Assembly (NCBI GenBank): GCA_963661945.1
Contig: CAVLDP010000015.1
Span: 1 to 57,100 of the forward strand
Direction of reading: 5' to 3'
DNA: 57,100 nucleotides
Origin: CAVLDP01 sp963661945
Lineage (GTDB): Bacteria > Bacillota > Clostridia > Lachnospirales > Lachnospiraceae
Of this stretch, positions 1 through 8,149 are shown in pieces (the first letter of the stretch is position 1; each line of letters starts with the position of its first letter). A program made the position numbers and the translations under genes. The notes below the pieces were generated by a model. The model saw only the letters and a list, made by a program, of their open reading frames with translations. It was not told the DNA's origin and ran no database searches.

Positions 1-80
1 TCGATGATTTTCTTAGCAGATGCATCAACTAATTCGTGATCATATGCCTTGAGTGTGATTCTCATTACCTGAGTTGCCAT
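1..80 (-). CDS. rpsJ: 30S ribosomal protein S10, 5' part only
   Basis: This is the first 26 codons of the minus-strand gene for ribosomal protein S10, a 30S head protein that also acts as transcription factor NusE. It is cut by the window edge. The translation begins MATQVMRITLKAYDHELVDA, the classical S10 N-terminus. The ATG at 78-80 follows a strong AAGGAGG ribosome site with a run of T between. S10 normally opens the S10-spc ribosomal operon, so the remaining genes are expected beyond base 1. The identity is near certain despite the short visible part. Confidence 0.95.
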   Translation of the reverse strand, partial: MATQVMRITLKAYDHELVDASAKKII

Positions 81-351
81 AAAAAAAGTCGCCTCCTTCG
101 TACTTAATAAATGTACGACAAGCGGTGACTGTACACATCCCCGTGTGTGTCCTAAGACCCAACACACGTAGTTTCTACTTCCTAGTAGACTTAATTGTTG
201 GTACAGTGACTTGTCGCCAGTTTCCTAACTTGACATTCGCTCCACGGAAAACCTGCATCGGGCTATGACGACCCTTTGCAGCAACCTCACGCTTCAACGC
301 TATCAATGCCACAGCAAGTAATAATATACACGAATTCCTATCGACTAGCAA
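81..351 (-). promoter_or_regulatory. S10-operon promoter and structured leader
   Basis: On the minus strand a promoter reads TTGCTA (346-351), 17 bases, TATATT (323-328), which predicts a start near 315 and a leader of about 235 bases before rpsJ. The leader contains several clear inverted repeats: CTACT/AGTAG around 172-185, CGTGTGT/ACACACG around 140-168, and TGTAC/GTACA near 113-136. S10 operons commonly carry autoregulatory leaders (L4-dependent in enterobacteria). Which protein or mechanism acts here is not visible. Confidence 0.5.
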
Positions 352-517
352 GTTTTTCTTGTAAAGTTTTGTACTAAATTAGATACAATCCGTTTAACTA
401 CTATATATTGGATTCATTTTCCATAAATCACACTAATTGCATGGGAATTATAGCACGAAGTCCCTCTCCTATGGTAGACTAACTAGGTATTATTATTAGA
501 AATGAAAGGAAATTCAT
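352..517. other. AT-rich upstream region, no gene seen
   Basis: This is the remainder of the 437-base gap between the divergent rpsJ and methyltransferase genes. It is AT-rich and must hold the plus-strand promoter for the methyltransferase, but I could not identify convincing -35 and -10 boxes. An AAAGGAAA ribosome site lies just before the ATG at 518. No small reading frame with a good ribosome site was found. Confidence 0.4.
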
Positions 518-1483
518 ATGTGGATTGCTGATAAATGGAAAGATTACGAGGTCATCGACTGTTCCGAAGGCGAGAAGCTGGAACGCTGGGGCAGATACAA
601 CCTGCTTCGTCCTGACCCACAGGTAATCTGGAATACGCCAAAGAAAGACAGTGCTTGGAAGAAACTGAACGCCCACTATCACAGAAGCAAAGCTGGCGGA
701 GGTGAATGGGAATTCTTCGATCTGCCAGAGGAATGGTCCATCCACTATAGTCTTCCTTCTGATGAAGATACATTATATATAGAAGAAAGAGACACAAAGC
801 TTGACCTTACATTGCCACCATATGTTAATAATAGTGGTGAATTAACCTTCAATCTGAAGCCATTTTCCTTCAAGCACACCGGTGTCTTCCCAGAGCAGGC
901 AGCTAACTGGTCCTGGTTTTCTTCTATTATAAGAAGAGAGAGAGCCCTTCATCCAAACCGAGAGATCAAGGTGCTAAACCTCTTTGCTTATACAGGTGGT
1001 GCTACCATTGCCGCTGCCTGCGCCGGTGCCGCTGTCACTCACGTGGATGCCAGCAAGGGAATGGTAACCTGGGCCAAGGAGAATGCTGCATGTTCCGGCC
1101 TGTCCGACGCACCGATTCGCTGGCTCGTAGATGATTGCAAGAAATTTGTCGAGCGAGAGATTAGGCGTGGCAACCATTACGACGGAATCATCATGGACCC
1201 TCCATCCTATGGCCGTGGACCAAAGGGAGAAATCTGGAAGATCGAAGAATCCGTCTACGAGCTTATCTGTCTCGCAGCTGAGCTTCTCTCCGATGATCCG
1301 CTCTTCTTCCTGGTGAATTCCTACACAACAGGATTACAGCCAGCAGTCCTTCATTATATGATAAGCACAGCGCTCAAGGATTATCCTGGATACGTAGAAG
1401 CAGACGAGATTGGTCTTCCAGTAACAGCCTCCTCTCTCTACCTGCCTTGTGGCGCATCCGGCAGATACCAAAAGGAAATCTAA
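518..1483 (+). CDS. Class I SAM-dependent RNA methyltransferase (RlmI-like)
   Basis: A 321-residue cytoplasmic methyltransferase of the COG1092/RlmI type, which methylates cytosine in rRNA in characterised members. Motif I is VLNLFAYTGG (about 152-161), the acidic SAM-ribose residue follows in VDASKG (about 176), and the catalytic-loop motif is DPPSYGRG (227-234). The N-terminal 120 residues stand in for the PUA and central domains of full-length RlmI (about 396 residues), so this is a shorter family member. Its exact RNA target cannot be told. The ATG at 518 has an AAAGGAAA ribosome site. The gene stands alone, divergent from rpsJ and ended by a hairpin terminator. Confidence 0.8.
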   Translation: MWIADKWKDYEVIDCSEGEKLERWGRYNLLRPDPQVIWNTPKKDSAWKKLNAHYHRSKAGGGEWEFFDLPEEWSIHYSLPSDEDTLYIEERDTKLDLTLPPYVNNSGELTFNLKPFSFKHTGVFPEQAANWSWFSSIIRRERALHPNREIKVLNLFAYTGGATIAAACAGAAVTHVDASKGMVTWAKENAACSGLSDAPIRWLVDDCKKFVEREIRRGNHYDGIIMDPPSYGRGPKGEIWKIEESVYELICLAAELLSDDPLFFLVNSYTTGLQPAVLHYMISTALKDYPGYVEADEIGLPVTASSLYLPCGASGRYQKEI

Positions 1484-1488
1484 AAGCA

Positions 1489-1525
1489 AAAACGGTGGCG
1501 AGGTCAAAAGCCTCACCACCGTTTT
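1489..1525. terminator. Bidirectional intrinsic terminator
   Basis: The stem AAAACGGTGG(C)GAGG pairs with CCTC(A)CCACCGTTTT across a 7-base loop. It has T-rich ends on both strands and lies between the convergent methyltransferase and corA genes. Confidence 0.85.
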
Positions 1526-1553
1526 CTATTATGTGCTAACTCACGCTATCCAA

Positions 1554-2495
1554 TTATAGCATCCTCTTCTTGCCAAGAATCACCATGGCAATAATACAAA
1601 TCAAAAGTGTCACAAGACAGATAATGCCAAATCCATAAGGGCTATTCGCAAGCGGCATACCTGAAGACGATACATTCATGCCATAGAGACCAGAAATAAT
1701 GGTCGGAATAGACATGACAATGGTAATCGCTGCAAGAAGCTTCATGGCATTATTCAATCGGTTATTGATAACCGTCGAGAGAAGTTCTCTGGTACCATTG
1801 ATGATATCCCTATAGATCTGTGTCATCTCGATAGCCTGTCGGTTCTCGATAATCACATCCTCTAAAAGCTCCTGATCCTCCTCGTAGAGACGAAGCCTGC
1901 CATACCTTGTCAAACGGTCGAGTACAACGCCATTGGCCCGAAGGGATGTAGCGAAGTAGACCAGGTTGGATTCTAATTCGTGCAGATCCACAAGATCCAC
2001 ATCTTCTGTATTCTGATCAATTCGCTCCTCAATCTCCGTACGCTTGCGATCAATTGAACGAAGCAGGCTCTGGTATACCATGCAGGCATTGTAGAGAATC
2101 TGGTAAGTGAATCGCATCTGCTTCTTCGTAGAGAATTCACGAATTCTCTGCTCGATAAAGCTGCGAAGTACCGCTGTCTCCTCTGCACAAACTGTAATCA
2201 CTATCTCATCCGTCAGTATAATACCAAGTGGAATAGTCGTATAACTGTGTCTGTTATTACGAACCTCAGCCGATGGAATATCCACCAGAATCAGAGTGTA
2301 ATTATCCTCCATTGCAATACGAGAAGACTCCTCGTCATCGAGTGCCGCCCGTATGTCAGCAATATCAATGTCATATCTCTCGCTCACACTGGCGCATTCC
2401 TCCAGTGTAGGCGTCGTAAGTTTAATCCAACAACCTGCTTCAGCATCTGATAGCTCATGAAGCACACGGTCGTCGGTCCTGTAGAAATCTATCAT
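1554..2495 (-). CDS. corA: CorA-family magnesium/divalent metal transporter
   Basis: A 313-residue CorA-type metal ion channel, expected to be a homopentamer in the plasma membrane moving Mg2+ (or Co2+/Ni2+). The large acidic N-terminal cytoplasmic domain is followed by a long helix and two C-terminal membrane segments. The diagnostic GMN selectivity motif is at 272-274 at the end of TM1, and a short basic GKKRML tail follows TM2. The ATG has an AGGAGG site. It is transcribed from its own promoter behind the nadA-ABC pair. With a cobalamin operon in the window, cobalt transport is possible, but nothing in the sequence decides the metal. Confidence 0.88.
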   Translation of the reverse strand: MIDFYRTDDRVLHELSDAEAGCWIKLTTPTLEECASVSERYDIDIADIRAALDDEESSRIAMEDNYTLILVDIPSAEVRNNRHSYTTIPLGIILTDEIVITVCAEETAVLRSFIEQRIREFSTKKQMRFTYQILYNACMVYQSLLRSIDRKRTEIEERIDQNTEDVDLVDLHELESNLVYFATSLRANGVVLDRLTRYGRLRLYEEDQELLEDVIIENRQAIEMTQIYRDIINGTRELLSTVINNRLNNAMKLLAAITIVMSIPTIISGLYGMNVSSSGMPLANSPYGFGIICLVTLLICIIAMVILGKKRML

Positions 2496-2674
2496 GTTAT
2501 CCTCCTATTGTCCGGATTCGTCCGTCCAACAAGAGTCAAGTCTCAATGAACATCCTGGGCGAATCCGTGCTTACTGTTCGGTTGTAATGACGCGTCTCCG
2601 TCCATAAATATTCACTCCTCTCACGAAATAATAATATCCTAAATAATGGTAGAGCCTAAAGTCCCACCTGTCAA
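2496..2674 (-). promoter_or_regulatory. corA promoter and structured 5' leader
   Basis: The promoter TTGACA (2669-2674), 17 bases, TACCAT (2646-2651) is read on the minus strand. It predicts a leader of about 140 bases. A perfect 8-bp stem CGGATTCG/CGAATCCG (2560-2567 with 2513-2520) closes a 39-base loop just upstream of the AGGAGG ribosome site at 2501-2506. The sequence does not match the M-box Mg riboswitch as far as I can judge by eye. Confidence 0.5.
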
Positions 2675-2681
2675 GAATAGT

Positions 2682-4412
2682 TTAGAAATGCATATGATAT
2701 AGCTTCTCATAGATTCCACCTGCAGCAAGAAGCTCTGCGTGGGTTCCAGATTCTGCAATACCATCTTCTGTTAATACTAAGATTCTCTCCGCATTCTGAA
2801 TGGTAGTAAGCCTGTGTGCAATCACAAATGTAGTTCGATTGTGAGCCAGTCGTTCCAGGCTCTCCTGCACCACATGCTCACTCTCATTATCAAGAGCCGA
2901 TGTTGCTTCATCGAAGATCAAGATCTCTGGATTCTTCAGAAATACCCTGGCAATGGAAAGTCTCTGCTTCTGTCCGCCAGAGAGTTTGATTCCCCTCTGT
3001 CCGATATCCGTATCATATCCATCTGGAAATGACATAATGAATTCATGTGCATTGGCAGACTTCGCAGCCTCTATCACCTCTTCACGACTTGCGCCAGGCT
3101 TGCCATAGGCAATATTTTCAAAAATAGTGCCCGCAAAGAGATACGTGTCCTGCTGCACCATGCCAATATGGTTCCGAAGTGACTTCTGCGTCACATCGCG
3201 AATATCCTGCCCATCTAAGAGAATTCGCCCACTTGTCACATCGTAGAATCTGGGAATCAGGGAGCAAAGAGTAGACTTACCCGCACCAGATGAGCCAACA
3301 AGTGCCACATAGGAGCCTGCTGGCACATCAAGAGACACATGATCTAACACCTCTTCTACTCCATCATCATAGCGGAAGGAGACATCTTCAAATTGAATAT
3401 GTCCCTCCACTGAGTCAAGCTCGGTCGCGTCTACTCGATCCTCGATGTCTGGTTCAATATCCATAATCTCTCGGAAGCGTTCAAATCCTGTGTATCCATT
3501 CTGGAATTGCTCCGTAAAATCCACAAGAGTCTTAATTGGTTCTGTAAATACACCTATATATAGAAGAAATGTAATCAAATCTGACACATTTACCTGACCA
3601 TAAGAGATTAATAATCCGCCGAAAATAATGACATTTACCTGAATGAGCGTTGTGAAAACTCCAACTCCCGACTGGAAGAGGCCCATATAATGATAGGAAT
3701 TCTTCTTGGCTGCGAGGAATCCGTCATTGCCGGCCCGAAACTTCTCTTCCTCGATGTCTTCATTTGCAAAAGATTTCACCACACGAATACCAGATAGATT
3801 ATCCTCAATCTGAGCATTAATCTCCGCAATCCGCTCGCGGTTCTCCCGGAAAGCCCGTCGCATCCGCTTATTCATGAAGTATGCAAAGGCGAATAGGATT
3901 GGAAGAATTAGAAATGCCGCAAGAGCAAGATAGGCATTGATATTCGTAAGAATAATAAGCGCACCCAAAATCTTCAGGACTGAGAGAATAATATTCTCCG
4001 GTCCATGATGCAGAAGCTCTGTGATATCGAACAGATCCGTTGTGATACGGCTCATCAGCTGGCCAACCTTGGAATTATTGTAGAAGGTAAAGGACAGCTT
4101 CTGCATGTGCGAGAATATCTCTGAGCGCATATCGTACTCAATCTTCGCTCCCATCACATGACCATAATTGCCAATGAAGAAGCGGCTATAGAGGTCAACT
4201 GCAAGCAGTGCCAGAAGGAACAAGGCAATATAGACAAGCTGACCTCGTATCCGAGAAGGTTCCATATAGATTAGCGTATTCGTGACGTAACGCACCACAA
4301 GCGGAATGACAAGTGCCACTCCGGCAGAAAGCGTCGCAAAGAACATATCCGCCCAGAAGATCTTCCGATATGGCTTATAATAGGAAATCATTAATCTAAG
4401 ATTCTGTCTCAT
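2682..4412 (-). CDS. ABC exporter, fused permease and ATPase
   Basis: A 576-residue half-transporter of the MsbA/LmrA/BmrA exporter type that would dimerise in the membrane. Residues 1-310 form a six-helix transmembrane domain (ABC_membrane). The C-terminal nucleotide-binding domain shows Walker A GSSGAGKST, the Q-loop, signature LSGGQ and Walker B ILIFDEATSALD, then the H-loop histidine in IAHRLTT. The substrate cannot be predicted. Its ATG overlaps the nadA stop (ATGA, 4 bases), so the two genes are translationally coupled although their functions look unrelated. No second half-transporter is adjacent, so a homodimer is likely. Confidence 0.88.
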   Translation of the reverse strand: MRQNLRLMISYYKPYRKIFWADMFFATLSAGVALVIPLVVRYVTNTLIYMEPSRIRGQLVYIALFLLALLAVDLYSRFFIGNYGHVMGAKIEYDMRSEIFSHMQKLSFTFYNNSKVGQLMSRITTDLFDITELLHHGPENIILSVLKILGALIILTNINAYLALAAFLILPILFAFAYFMNKRMRRAFRENRERIAEINAQIEDNLSGIRVVKSFANEDIEEEKFRAGNDGFLAAKKNSYHYMGLFQSGVGVFTTLIQVNVIIFGGLLISYGQVNVSDLITFLLYIGVFTEPIKTLVDFTEQFQNGYTGFERFREIMDIEPDIEDRVDATELDSVEGHIQFEDVSFRYDDGVEEVLDHVSLDVPAGSYVALVGSSGAGKSTLCSLIPRFYDVTSGRILLDGQDIRDVTQKSLRNHIGMVQQDTYLFAGTIFENIAYGKPGASREEVIEAAKSANAHEFIMSFPDGYDTDIGQRGIKLSGGQKQRLSIARVFLKNPEILIFDEATSALDNESEHVVQESLERLAHNRTTFVIAHRLTTIQNAERILVLTEDGIAESGTHAELLAAGGIYEKLYHMHF

Positions 4413-5311
4413 GATAATTCAAGCATCCTTGCCATTGGCTTCATCGCCTCATCCATAAGGTCCTGTGACATCGTAATATCATTGTCCCCTGTCTCAAGGA
4501 CATGCAATACGCGTTCCAGCGTCACCTGCTTCATATCTGGGCATACCTGCTTCTCACTCGCCAGATAGAACTTCTTGTCCGGATTATCCTGACGAAGCTT
4601 GTGAAGAACACCCATTTCTGTGACAATGATAAACTCCTGACAAGAGGAAGCTGCCACATAATTAATAATTCCAGAAGTCGATCCTGTATAATCTGCTACC
4701 GCTATGATCTCAGATGGGCACTCCGGATGTACCAGAACCTCAGCATCTGGGTGCTGTTCCATTGACGCCTTAACCTCGTCCACACAAATCTCATGATGAA
4801 CCGGACAGTAACCATCATTGAAAATGAAATTCTTCTCCGGAAGGGCATCCGCTATAAAGTGAGCCAGATGCTGGTCCGGAATAAAGTAAATATTCTGATT
4901 CGGGAGGTTGCGGCAGATCTTCAGGGCATTGGCAGAGGTCACGCAAACATCACTTGCCGCCTTAAGCTCTGCGGTAGAATTCACATAACACACCACTGCC
5001 AGATCCTCATACTTCTCCCTCATGGCAAGAATAGTATCAAGATCTGCCATATGAGCCATCGGGCAATCTGCCTCTGGTGCTGGAAGAAGAACATGCTTCT
5101 TCTGATTCAGGACCTTGGCACTCTCTCCCATAAAGGTCACACCACAAAGCACAATGGTATCTGCCTCAATCTCTGTCGCCATACGAGCCAGGTAGAATGA
5201 GTCGCCAATATAATCAGCCACATCCTGCACCTGATCTTCTACATAATAATGAGCCATAATTACTGCATTCTTTTCACGTTTTAACTCCTGAATGCGGTCA
5301 AATATATTCAT
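4409..5311 (-). CDS. nadA: Quinolinate synthase NadA
   Basis: A 300-residue quinolinate synthase that condenses iminoaspartate with dihydroxyacetone phosphate in NAD synthesis. It is a cytoplasmic [4Fe-4S] enzyme. The three cluster cysteines expected for the family are C83 (in ADCPMAH), C169 (GYCPVHH) and C257 (VCPDMK). The N-terminal MAHYYVEDQVQDVAD and GVTFMGESAK motifs are also typical. Length is normal for the family. nadB and nadC, its usual partners, are not in the window. A TACCCAC/GTGGGTA palindrome lies 13 bases before the ATG, and no good Shine-Dalgarno is visible. Confidence 0.95.
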   Translation of the reverse strand: MNIFDRIQELKREKNAVIMAHYYVEDQVQDVADYIGDSFYLARMATEIEADTIVLCGVTFMGESAKVLNQKKHVLLPAPEADCPMAHMADLDTILAMREKYEDLAVVCYVNSTAELKAASDVCVTSANALKICRNLPNQNIYFIPDQHLAHFIADALPEKNFIFNDGYCPVHHEICVDEVKASMEQHPDAEVLVHPECPSEIIAVADYTGSTSGIINYVAASSCQEFIIVTEMGVLHKLRQDNPDKKFYLASEKQVCPDMKQVTLERVLHVLETGDNDITMSQDLMDEAMKPMARMLELS

Positions 5312-5323
5312 AATGTTACTTTA

Positions 5324-5368
5324 TACCCACGTGGGTAATACCCTTCTAACAAATTTCCTTCTATTATA
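5324..5368 (-). promoter_or_regulatory. nadA -10 box and palindromic operator
   Basis: The minus strand has a TATAAT -10 at 5363-5368, and a perfect 14-bp palindrome TACCCACGTGGGTA at 5324-5337 between the predicted start site and the nadA ATG. The position suits a repressor operator. The NAD repressor NiaR is a candidate because it controls nad genes in Firmicutes, but I cannot confirm that this sequence is its site. Confidence 0.45.
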
Positions 5369-5400
5369 CACTAAATAAAAAGAATTCATCCAAGCTTTTA

Positions 5401-5429
5401 TGGATTTCTTCAAGTACACACTATATAAT
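5401..5429 (+). promoter_or_regulatory. mnmA promoter
   Basis: TGGATT (5401-5406), a 17-base spacer and TATAAT (5424-5429) lie 29 bases before the mnmA ATG on the plus strand. Confidence 0.55.
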
Positions 5430-5457
5430 CATCTAAGACAGAATTGAGGTGTAACTT

Positions 5458-6525
5458 ATGAAAGCATGTATCGCAATGAGTGGCGGCGTTGACTCTTCGG
5501 TAGCCGCAGCCCTGATGAAGGAGGCTGGCTTCGACTGCATTGGCCGCACTCTAAAACTACATCATAATGAATTCAAGACTTCTGCGGGGAATAATTCCTG
5601 CGGTTCTGCAAATGATATCGAGGATGCACATGCCGTCGCTGACAAATTGTCCATTCCATTTCGTGTAATCTATGCAGAGGGCAAATTTCAGTCCGAAGTA
5701 ATCGACCGCTTTGTGGAATCCTATAAATCCGGCATCACGCCAAATCCCTGCATCGAATGCAATCGTTACCTGAAGTTTGATCACCTGCTGAAAGAGGCCG
5801 AGGAGGAAGGCTGCGACTATATCGTCACAGGACACTATGCGAGAGTTGTTGAGGAAAATGGTACCTATTACCTGAAGAAGGGCCTCGATCCGAACAAGGA
5901 CCAGTCCTATGTCCTCTTCTTCCTAACCCAGGACAAGCTGCGCCACATCAAGTTCCCATTAGGCGATTTGCCAAAGTCTTACGTCCGAGATAAGGCCGCA
6001 TCCTACGGCTTCTCCAACGCCGATAAGCCAGATAGCCAGGATATCTGTTTCGTGGCAGACACAGATTATGCCTCAGTTGTAGAAGAATATACCGGAGAAG
6101 CATCGATGCCGGGTCATTTCGTAGATACCGAAGGTCGGATTATGGGAGAACACAAGGGCATCATCCACTACACCATCGGTCAGCGCAAGGGCCTTGGGCT
6201 CTCCCTCAGTGCCCCCGCCTATGTCCTGTCCATTGATCCTGTGAGAAATGAAGTAATCCTGGGTTCAAACGATGATTTATTTCGAAAGGACGTGCACGCA
6301 GTAGACTTTAACTGGATAGCAGGACATGCACCGGATGGGCCAATTCGCTGTGCCGCCAAGATTCGCTATCGTCAGGTCGAGCAGCCCTGCACCGCTAGCG
6401 TCCTACCAGATGGGTCCGTGAACCTCCTCTTTGATGAAGGCCAGCGCGCCGTTACACCAGGTCAATTCGCCGTCCTCTACGACGGAGACACTTGTCTTGG
6501 TGGTGGACGAATCACCCTTGATTAG
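5458..6525 (+). CDS. mnmA: tRNA 2-thiouridylase MnmA
   Basis: A 355-residue ATP-dependent tRNA thiolase that makes 2-thiouridine at wobble position 34 of Lys, Glu and Gln tRNAs, taking sulfur from a persulfide donor. The PP-loop SGGVDSS is at 8-14. The two catalytic cysteines are C101 in CIECNRYLKF and C197 in SQDICF. NKDQSYVLF and TIGQRKGLG are family signatures, and the C-terminal beta-barrel is complete. The ribosome site is a weak GAGGTG. No cysteine desulfurase is adjacent. It shares a strand with metA 41 bases downstream, so co-transcription is possible. Confidence 0.96.
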   Translation: MKACIAMSGGVDSSVAAALMKEAGFDCIGRTLKLHHNEFKTSAGNNSCGSANDIEDAHAVADKLSIPFRVIYAEGKFQSEVIDRFVESYKSGITPNPCIECNRYLKFDHLLKEAEEEGCDYIVTGHYARVVEENGTYYLKKGLDPNKDQSYVLFFLTQDKLRHIKFPLGDLPKSYVRDKAASYGFSNADKPDSQDICFVADTDYASVVEEYTGEASMPGHFVDTEGRIMGEHKGIIHYTIGQRKGLGLSLSAPAYVLSIDPVRNEVILGSNDDLFRKDVHAVDFNWIAGHAPDGPIRCAAKIRYRQVEQPCTASVLPDGSVNLLFDEGQRAVTPGQFAVLYDGDTCLGGGRITLD

Positions 6526-6566
6526 TTATACTATTAGCTGAATTTTATTAGAAATGGAGACATTCT

Positions 6567-7547
6567 ATGCCAATCCTAGTTCAGAAGGACCTGCCAGCCA
6601 AGTCCATCCTAGAATCTGAGAATATATTTGTTATGGATGAAGATCGTGCTGCATCCCAGGATGTTAGACCACTTCAGATCTGTATCGTAAATCTAATGCC
6701 ACTGAAGGAAGACACAGAGCTTGATCTGCTTCGTGTCCTGTCGAATTTTCCAATTCAGACACAGATTACCTTCATGCGCCTAGAGACGCACAAGGCTACA
6801 CATACAACTGCATCTCATCTGAACAAGTTCTATTCTGGCTTCTCTGAACTCAAGGATGAATACTTCGACGGCCTCATCATCACCGGTGCCCCTGTGGAGC
6901 AGATGCCATTTGAAGAAGTAGGTTATTGGGATGAGATTGCCGAGATTATGGAATGGTCCAAGAGCCATGTCTTCTCAACATTTCACATCTGCTGGGGAGC
7001 TCAGGCCGGCCTCTATTTCCACCACAATATCAATAAGATCCTCCTCCCACGCAAACTAAGCGGAGTCTACTCTCACAAGGTCCTGCACCATAAGAAGATG
7101 CTCATGCGTGGTATGGACGACTATTTCTACTGCCCACAATCCAGATATACCGGACTCGACGAGACTGCTGTTGCCAAGAATCCAGAACTCTATGTAGTAG
7201 CTTCCGGCGAAGCGACAGGAAGCTGTGTAATCCTGGCCTACTCCAGCCGCCAGGTCTTCGTCACCGGCCACACAGAGTACGACCGCTTCGAGCTCGACAA
7301 GGAATACAAGCGTGACCTGAAGAAAGGCATCGCGCCACAGATTCCAGTCAATTATTATCCAGATGACAATCCAGCCAAGAAGCCCGTCCTCTCATGGCGT
7401 TCCAGCTCCAACTGTATCTACACCAACTGGCTCAACTTCATCTACCAGGAGACCCCATACGATCTGCATGATCTTCGCCCAATCGAGGAAGCCAGCTATA
7501 CCCTATCTACCGAGCGGGACAATGATACAGAATATCGGTATTCCTAG
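6567..7547 (+). CDS. metA: Homoserine O-acetyltransferase MetA
   Basis: A 326-residue MetA-family acyltransferase that activates homoserine for methionine synthesis. Cys142 in HICWGAQAG is the acyl acceptor, with His235 and Glu237 in TGHTEY completing the active site. Residue 111 is Glu (GAPVEQM). In the characterised family Glu here goes with acetyl-CoA and Gly with succinyl-CoA, so acetylation is predicted. The product O-acetylhomoserine is the substrate of MetY encoded at 16.6-17.8 kb. The ribosome site is GGAG. Transcription appears to stop in the inverted-repeat element just downstream. No SAM riboswitch is visible in the short gap after mnmA. Confidence 0.95.
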   Translation: MPILVQKDLPAKSILESENIFVMDEDRAASQDVRPLQICIVNLMPLKEDTELDLLRVLSNFPIQTQITFMRLETHKATHTTASHLNKFYSGFSELKDEYFDGLIITGAPVEQMPFEEVGYWDEIAEIMEWSKSHVFSTFHICWGAQAGLYFHHNINKILLPRKLSGVYSHKVLHHKKMLMRGMDDYFYCPQSRYTGLDETAVAKNPELYVVASGEATGSCVILAYSSRQVFVTGHTEYDRFELDKEYKRDLKKGIAPQIPVNYYPDDNPAKKPVLSWRSSSNCIYTNWLNFIYQETPYDLHDLRPIEEASYTLSTERDNDTEYRYS

Positions 7548-7552
7548 GTGCA

Positions 7553-7779
7553 TGATCCCTACACCAGCAGAAGCTCCAGAATCGACGCTTCGCTTACCAA
7601 GTGAAATGACAAAAATCGGCTAACAAGAACGCAGGCGCCGACAGAAATTCGAATCCATTCTCAGTTTCTGTCTCGGCTCGCCATCCCTGGCTCGCCGCGC
7701 CGCGTTCTAATAGCCGATTTTTTATTTCACTAGGTGCACTCCACATGTCGATGACTGGAGCTCCTGCTGGTGTGGGACC
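7553..7779. repeat. 227-bp imperfect inverted-repeat element
   Basis: Both halves are inverted copies of each other. The outer arms are built on ACACCAGCAG(A/G)AGCTCCAG followed by ATCGAC. The inner arms are built on AGTGAAAT, then AAAAATCGGCT, then AGAACGC. A nested hairpin GCCGA..CAGAAA/TTTCTG..TCGGC (7637-7676) lies at the centre. The right inner arm ends in GCCGATTTTTT, so the structure could also terminate metA. It encodes no protein. The shape resembles a MITE or large palindromic repeat. Confidence 0.7.
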
Positions 7780-7791
7780 GCGTACGTATTC

Positions 7792-8085
7792 CTACTTCAG
7801 TTCCGATTCAACTTCATCTACTGAATACACTCTGCCAGCCTTAATATCCTCCATACCTTTCTCAATTTCTGCATCAAACCTCTCCCTTGTCAAGTCTTCA
7901 TACGCAACAGGCTTCTCATAAGTTGGAAGTTTCATTTCAAAAGGAATTCCTCTCTGAAGTACAATTTGTCTCAAAAACATTCCCACAGCATTAGACATTG
8001 GTATGCCGAGCTGATCAAGCACCTGCTCTGCCTGTTCCTTCACTTCAGGCTCTACACGTGCAAATATATTTGCTGTTCTTGCCAT
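7792..8085 (-). CDS. Orphan DinJ/RelB-family antitoxin
   Basis: A 97-residue ribbon-helix-helix protein of the RelB/DinJ antitoxin family. These proteins repress their own operon and neutralise a RelE/YafQ endoribonuclease. The N-terminal MARTANIFARVEPEVKEQAE strand-helix, the GIPMSNAVGMFLRQIV helix and the C-terminal toxin-binding tail with VDEVESEL are characteristic. I chose the ATG at 8085 because AAGGAGG precedes it; a longer frame to 8139 has no such site. No toxin gene lies on either side: downstream is the inverted-repeat element and upstream a repeat fragment and tetR. An inverted repeat GCTTGC/GCAAGC (8121-8148) upstream could be its operator. Confidence 0.82.
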   Translation of the reverse strand: MARTANIFARVEPEVKEQAEQVLDQLGIPMSNAVGMFLRQIVLQRGIPFEMKLPTYEKPVAYEDLTRERFDAEIEKGMEDIKAGRVYSVDEVESELK

Positions 8086-8149
8086 AGATAAATCCTCCTT
8101 TTCTTCAAAATATTTCGCATGCTTGCGAATCGCATGCAATTTGCAAGCT

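Noticed and set aside
2496..2674. M-box (Mg2+) riboswitch before corA
   Set aside because: The leader is long enough, but I could not find the conserved M-box core segments by eye. I kept it only as an unclassified structured leader.
6526..6566. SAM riboswitch before metA
   Set aside because: The gap after mnmA is only 41 bases and lacks any S-box element.
7768..7784. A T-box-like GTGGGACCGCG on the plus strand
   Set aside because: It matches the GTGGNACCGCG core by chance inside the inverted-repeat element. There is no stem I or specifier region and no biosynthetic or tRNA-ligase gene downstream on that strand.
8086..8139. Longer N-terminus for the antitoxin gene
   Set aside because: The extension has no ribosome site and reads through inverted repeats, while AAGGAGG lies just before the ATG at 8085.
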